A program made the translations under genes and the position numbers. From Clostridia bacterium (GTDB taxonomy: Bacteria > Bacillota > Clostridia > Oscillospirales > CAG-272): a stretch of DNA of 32,360 bases. The first letter of the stretch is position 1, and each line of letters begins with the position of its first letter. The notes under the pieces were generated by a model, which made no database searches, had not been told where the DNA came from, and saw only the letters and a list, made by a program, of their open reading frames with translations. The DNA is taken from contig JAFPWV010000002.1 in assembly GCA_017412675.1 (NCBI GenBank), positions 1 to 32,360 on the forward strand, written 5' to 3'. Below, one piece after another: positions 29,882 through 32,360 of the stretch.

Positions 29882-31255
29882 ATGGGAAACAGAATCGTTC
29901 TTCTGTTTTATGCAGTCGCGGCCCTTTCTGCCGTTTTCGCCGTTTCCGCTTCGATTCTTCTGTTCATTCGACGGAAGACGGGACGGTGCGTGCGCGTCAT
30001 TCTCTGGCTGCTCTTCTTCCTCCTCACCGTCGTGCCGATCGTTCTCGGACCGCACCTCTGGCAGCTGAGGCTGTTCACCAATTTCTCCGGCGGGATGCGG
30101 ATCGAGACGCGCATCGCCGATGGGGAAGGAGAACCCGTTGCCGTAACCGCTGCCGATGCGCATGAGGTGAAAATGGGCACGATCCTCGCCCGGCTCCTGC
30201 TCACGCTCTGGTTCATAGCAGCCGCAGCCAGCGCTTCCTACGGGATCTCAGCCTATTTCAATACGCTGCGCTTTCTCACGAAGCACTCCGAGCACTGCCG
30301 GGATGAACGCGTCAACCGCATCTTTGCGGAGGCGCGGAAGAAAGCCGGCGTGCGCTCCTCGGTTTCTCTCCGGGTCATGCACAACGATCTGAAGCTCTCG
30401 CCGTGCACCTGCGGGACTTGGTCGCCGTCGGTCTTCATCGGCGGGGACTATCTCGACGAGTATCCGGACCGATGGCTCGAGCTCGTCTTTCTCCACGAAC
30501 TGACCCACATCCGCCACGGAGATGCACTCCTCCGGCTCGCCGCGCTTCTTGTCACCTCGTTCCATGCGCTCCTTCCGCAGTCCGCCGGGATCCGTCAGGC
30601 CGTCAACGAGGACGTCGAATACCTCTGCGACCGCAAGGTCCTCGTGCTGGAAGGACAGGACGTGCGCGGGGAATACATCCGCGTCATCCTCGACATCGCC
30701 GAGCGCAACCTCCACGAGGATTACACGCCGGACAACATGCTCTCGAACGCCTCGGAGGCTGGTGAATTCCTCGTGAAGCGATACCGCCGGATGCAGGAGA
30801 ACACCTCTGACGTCACCGCGAAGCCTTTGATCGCCGCGCTCGCCGCACTTATCCTCAATGCCGCGCTGTTTTCCGTGGCAATGATCGAGAACCCCGACAA
30901 TCTTCGCGTTGATTTTGCGAGCCCCGTTTTCGCCGATGCCATCACACGCCATTTCGATCTCCCGGACGCCTCGGAGGTGACGGAAGAGACGCTTTCGTCG
31001 GTCTACCGGCTCGAATTCTACCGACCGAGGAGCATCCCTGACGATCCGCAGCCCCCGGTGTACTACTGCATCGTCAACGAAGAATCGCCCGAGAGGACGC
31101 CGAACGGTCCGGCCTATCCCTGCGAGGGACTCGATCTGAGGGATCTGTCGCTGTTCCGCGATCTGCGCACGCTCATCCTTGACGGCGCGATTCGTCCGCA
31201 AGAGGGAACCTGGGATCCCCAATCGGCCCGATATGCCGTCATCCTGCGGGATTGA
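29882..31255 (+). CDS. M56 family (BlaR1-like) membrane metalloprotease with LRR-like tail
   Basis: A 457-residue integral membrane protease predicted to cleave the BlaI-type repressor encoded upstream. TM segments lie at about 6-28, 38-58, 101-127 and 314-336. The zinc site is HELTH (205-209) with Glu246 in EYLCD as probable third ligand. After the last TM the outer region is only ~120 residues and has no penicillin-binding SxxK/SxN/KTG motifs. Instead FADAITRHFDLPDASEVTEETLSSVYRLEF and EGLDLRDLSLFRDLRTLILDG read like a short leucine-rich-repeat unit. The signal sensed is thus probably not a beta-lactam. AAGGAG is 6-8 nt before the ATG. Confidence 0.87.
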   Translation: MGNRIVLLFYAVAALSAVFAVSASILLFIRRKTGRCVRVILWLLFFLLTVVPIVLGPHLWQLRLFTNFSGGMRIETRIADGEGEPVAVTAADAHEVKMGTILARLLLTLWFIAAAASASYGISAYFNTLRFLTKHSEHCRDERVNRIFAEARKKAGVRSSVSLRVMHNDLKLSPCTCGTWSPSVFIGGDYLDEYPDRWLELVFLHELTHIRHGDALLRLAALLVTSFHALLPQSAGIRQAVNEDVEYLCDRKVLVLEGQDVRGEYIRVILDIAERNLHEDYTPDNMLSNASEAGEFLVKRYRRMQENTSDVTAKPLIAALAALILNAALFSVAMIENPDNLRVDFASPVFADAITRHFDLPDASEVTEETLSSVYRLEFYRPRSIPDDPQPPVYYCIVNEESPERTPNGPAYPCEGLDLRDLSLFRDLRTLILDGAIRPQEGTWDPQSARYAVILRD

Positions 31256-31256
31256 G

Positions 31257-31276
31257 ACCTTTCCGCAGGTTTTTTT
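31257..31276 (+). terminator. weak terminator after the M56 gene
   Basis: A 4-bp stem ACCT/AGGT (31257-31260, 31267-31270), extendable by A-T pairs, followed by six T. Likely partial, since the stem is short. Confidence 0.4.
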
Positions 31277-31319
31277 CTTGGATTTTTTATGAAATACAAA
31301 AAGAATTCTCCGGAATGTG

Positions 31320-31348
31320 TTGAAAAAGCCGCCTGTTTATTGTATAAT
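31320..31348 (+). promoter_or_regulatory. sigma-A promoter of the O-antigen ligase-like gene
   Basis: TTGAAA (31320-31325), 17-bp spacer, TATAAT (31343-31348), 33 bp before the ATG at 31381. Confidence 0.75.
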
Positions 31349-31380
31349 AATAGATAATTCCGCGAAAAGGAGGGATGACC

Positions 31381-32360
31381 ATGAACGAGAACCGGCGCGA
31401 TACGAACCGACCGGGATTTTTCACGAATCTGCTGCGCTCCAGTCTCATCCTCTCCGCCCTCGACCGCTTCACCGCGTGGATCTATGATCTCCTCAAAAAC
31501 GGTCTCTTCGGCTTCCTTTTCTCGGGCTACCGCGAGTCCCCCCGATGCGCCTTCGCTGAGAAGATCCGGGGCGGCAAGGCGGCAAAACTCTGGTCGGAAT
31601 TCCGATACGGCGTCTGCCGGAGGATAGAATCGAGCGTGATCGTCGGCGGCGCGGAACTCTTGATGCGCTATCTGCTCGGATGCCGCTTGAAGGTTTATGG
31701 GACCTTCTTCGCCTCCTTCGGACTCTACACCACCGCGGTTTCCCTCATCACCTCGCTCCTGCACGGTTCCTTCCGGGGCATTCCGCAGACGAGGGAAATG
31801 CTTCTGTCTTATGCGCTGATCCTCGCCTCCGTTCCGCTCATCCTCTCGAAGAAGACCCTCTCCGAAGGGATCGTCTCCTCCCATATCGGCCGCTTCCTTC
31901 TGAAGATCACCGGCTTTTCCGAGGAAGACGCGCAGCGGGTGATCGGAGACGGCGGACATACGAACGTTGCGTTCCTTTCGGGGATCCTCTTCGGCGTTCT
32001 GTCCTATGTGGTTTCCCCGGTCTATCTCTTCGCTTTCCTCGCCGGGATCCCGGTCCTCTATCTGATCCTCGTCAAGCCCGAGATCGGCGTGATGCTCCTG
32101 TTCTTCGCAATGCCGTGGCTCCCGACGATGGTCCTCGCGGCGATCGTGATCTATACGACCCTCTGTGCCGCGGTGAAGATCTTCCGGCGCAAACGGGTCT
32201 TCCGCATCGAACCCGTCGACATCACGGCGATGGCGTTCATGCTGGTGCTGTTCCTCGGCGGAACGGTCTCCTATTCGCCCGCGTCTCTCAAGCCTGCGCT
32301 CCTCATGATCTGCCTGATGCTCGGGTATTTCCTCACGGTCACCCTCATCACGACGCGCGA
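31381..32360 (+). CDS. polytopic membrane protein resembling O-antigen ligase (3' end cut by window edge)
   Basis: At least 326 residues, open through the right edge. The ATG has AAGGAGG (31367-31373) 7 nt upstream and a consensus promoter. The first ~110 residues are soluble and basic/aromatic (DLLKNGLFGFLFSGYRESPR). Several hydrophobic segments follow (about 117-135, 140-155, 199-222, 230-262, and on), and KPEIGVMLLFFAMPWLPTMV (235-254) is the element I associate with Clostridial O-antigen ligase/Wzy-like proteins. Such proteins join or polymerise lipid-linked glycans at the outer face of the membrane. The Wzy_C loop expected later is beyond the window, so the call is moderate. Confidence 0.65.
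   Translation, partial: MNENRRDTNRPGFFTNLLRSSLILSALDRFTAWIYDLLKNGLFGFLFSGYRESPRCAFAEKIRGGKAAKLWSEFRYGVCRRIESSVIVGGAELLMRYLLGCRLKVYGTFFASFGLYTTAVSLITSLLHGSFRGIPQTREMLLSYALILASVPLILSKKTLSEGIVSSHIGRFLLKITGFSEEDAQRVIGDGGHTNVAFLSGILFGVLSYVVSPVYLFAFLAGIPVLYLILVKPEIGVMLLFFAMPWLPTMVLAAIVIYTTLCAAVKIFRRKRVFRIEPVDITAMAFMLVLFLGGTVSYSPASLKPALLMICLMLGYFLTVTLITTR

Noticed and set aside
1..32360. CRISPR array, tRNA/rRNA genes, insertion sequence or prophage
   Set aside because: No regularly spaced repeats, no tRNA-like T-arm motif, no transposase, integrase or phage structural protein was recognised on either strand by reading.

Overview
The window looks like a stretch of chromosome from a GC-rich, spore-forming Clostridia (Firmicutes), probably a gut or plant-polysaccharide-associated species. 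The support is direct. There is an alpha/beta-type small acid-soluble spore protein, a sporulation sigma factor of the SigK type, SpoVAD and SpoVAE, and a PdaA-type cortex deacetylase. Shine-Dalgarno sites are strong (AAGGAGG-like), and many genes have textbook sigma-A promoters with 16-17 bp spacers. No tRNA, rRNA, CRISPR array, transposase or phage gene was seen.

Layout. 1-5.4 kb is a glycoside-degradation block: the 3' part of a GH78 alpha-L-rhamnosidase, a GH36-type alpha-galactosidase on the minus strand, and, divergent from it, an unrecognised TIM-barrel glycosidase-like protein. 5.4-5.7 kb is a SASP gene behind a sigma-G-like promoter. 5.8-11.9 kb (minus) is a three-gene ABC exporter operon with two large paralogous FtsX/MacB-type permeases and one ATPase. 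12-12.8 kb is yajC plus a TIGR04086-type membrane protein. 12.9-14.7 kb holds a short URO-D-like protein, a DUF378 protein and, on the plus strand, sigK. 14.9-17.4 kb is a second ABC operon (small membrane protein, ATPase, permease). 17.5-20 kb holds a DUF4838-like protein, then spoVAE and spoVAD. 20.2-23.3 kb has an HPr-like protein that has lost the phospho-acceptor histidine, a phosphodiesterase/phosphatase and an SH3-NlpC/P60 lipoprotein. 23.4-26.0 kb is argG-argH with a sigma-A promoter and a weak ArgR-box candidate. 26.2-27.9 kb has two overlapping polysaccharide deacetylases. 27.9-28.1 kb is a gene-free block of stacked palindromes. 28.1-29.1 kb is asnA. 29.4-31.3 kb is a BlaI/BlaR1-type regulator-protease pair whose protease ends in an LRR-like region rather than a penicillin-sensor domain. 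The window ends inside a polytopic membrane protein resembling O-antigen ligases.

How the genes fit together. Sporulation genes are scattered as single transcription units, each with a plausible compartment-specific promoter: sigma-E-like before sigK, sigma-G-like before the SASP gene and spoVAD. spoVAC is not next to spoVAD. Envelope functions (NlpC/P60, two deacetylases, M56 protease, O-antigen ligase-like protein, two ABC exporters) dominate the rest, with nitrogen and amino-acid synthesis genes (argG, argH, asnA) interspersed. No defence system or other clearly new multi-gene system was found. The most unusual items are the LRR-tailed M56 protease, the palindrome block and the His-less HPr-like protein. 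Family names rest on motif recognition by eye, without database searches.
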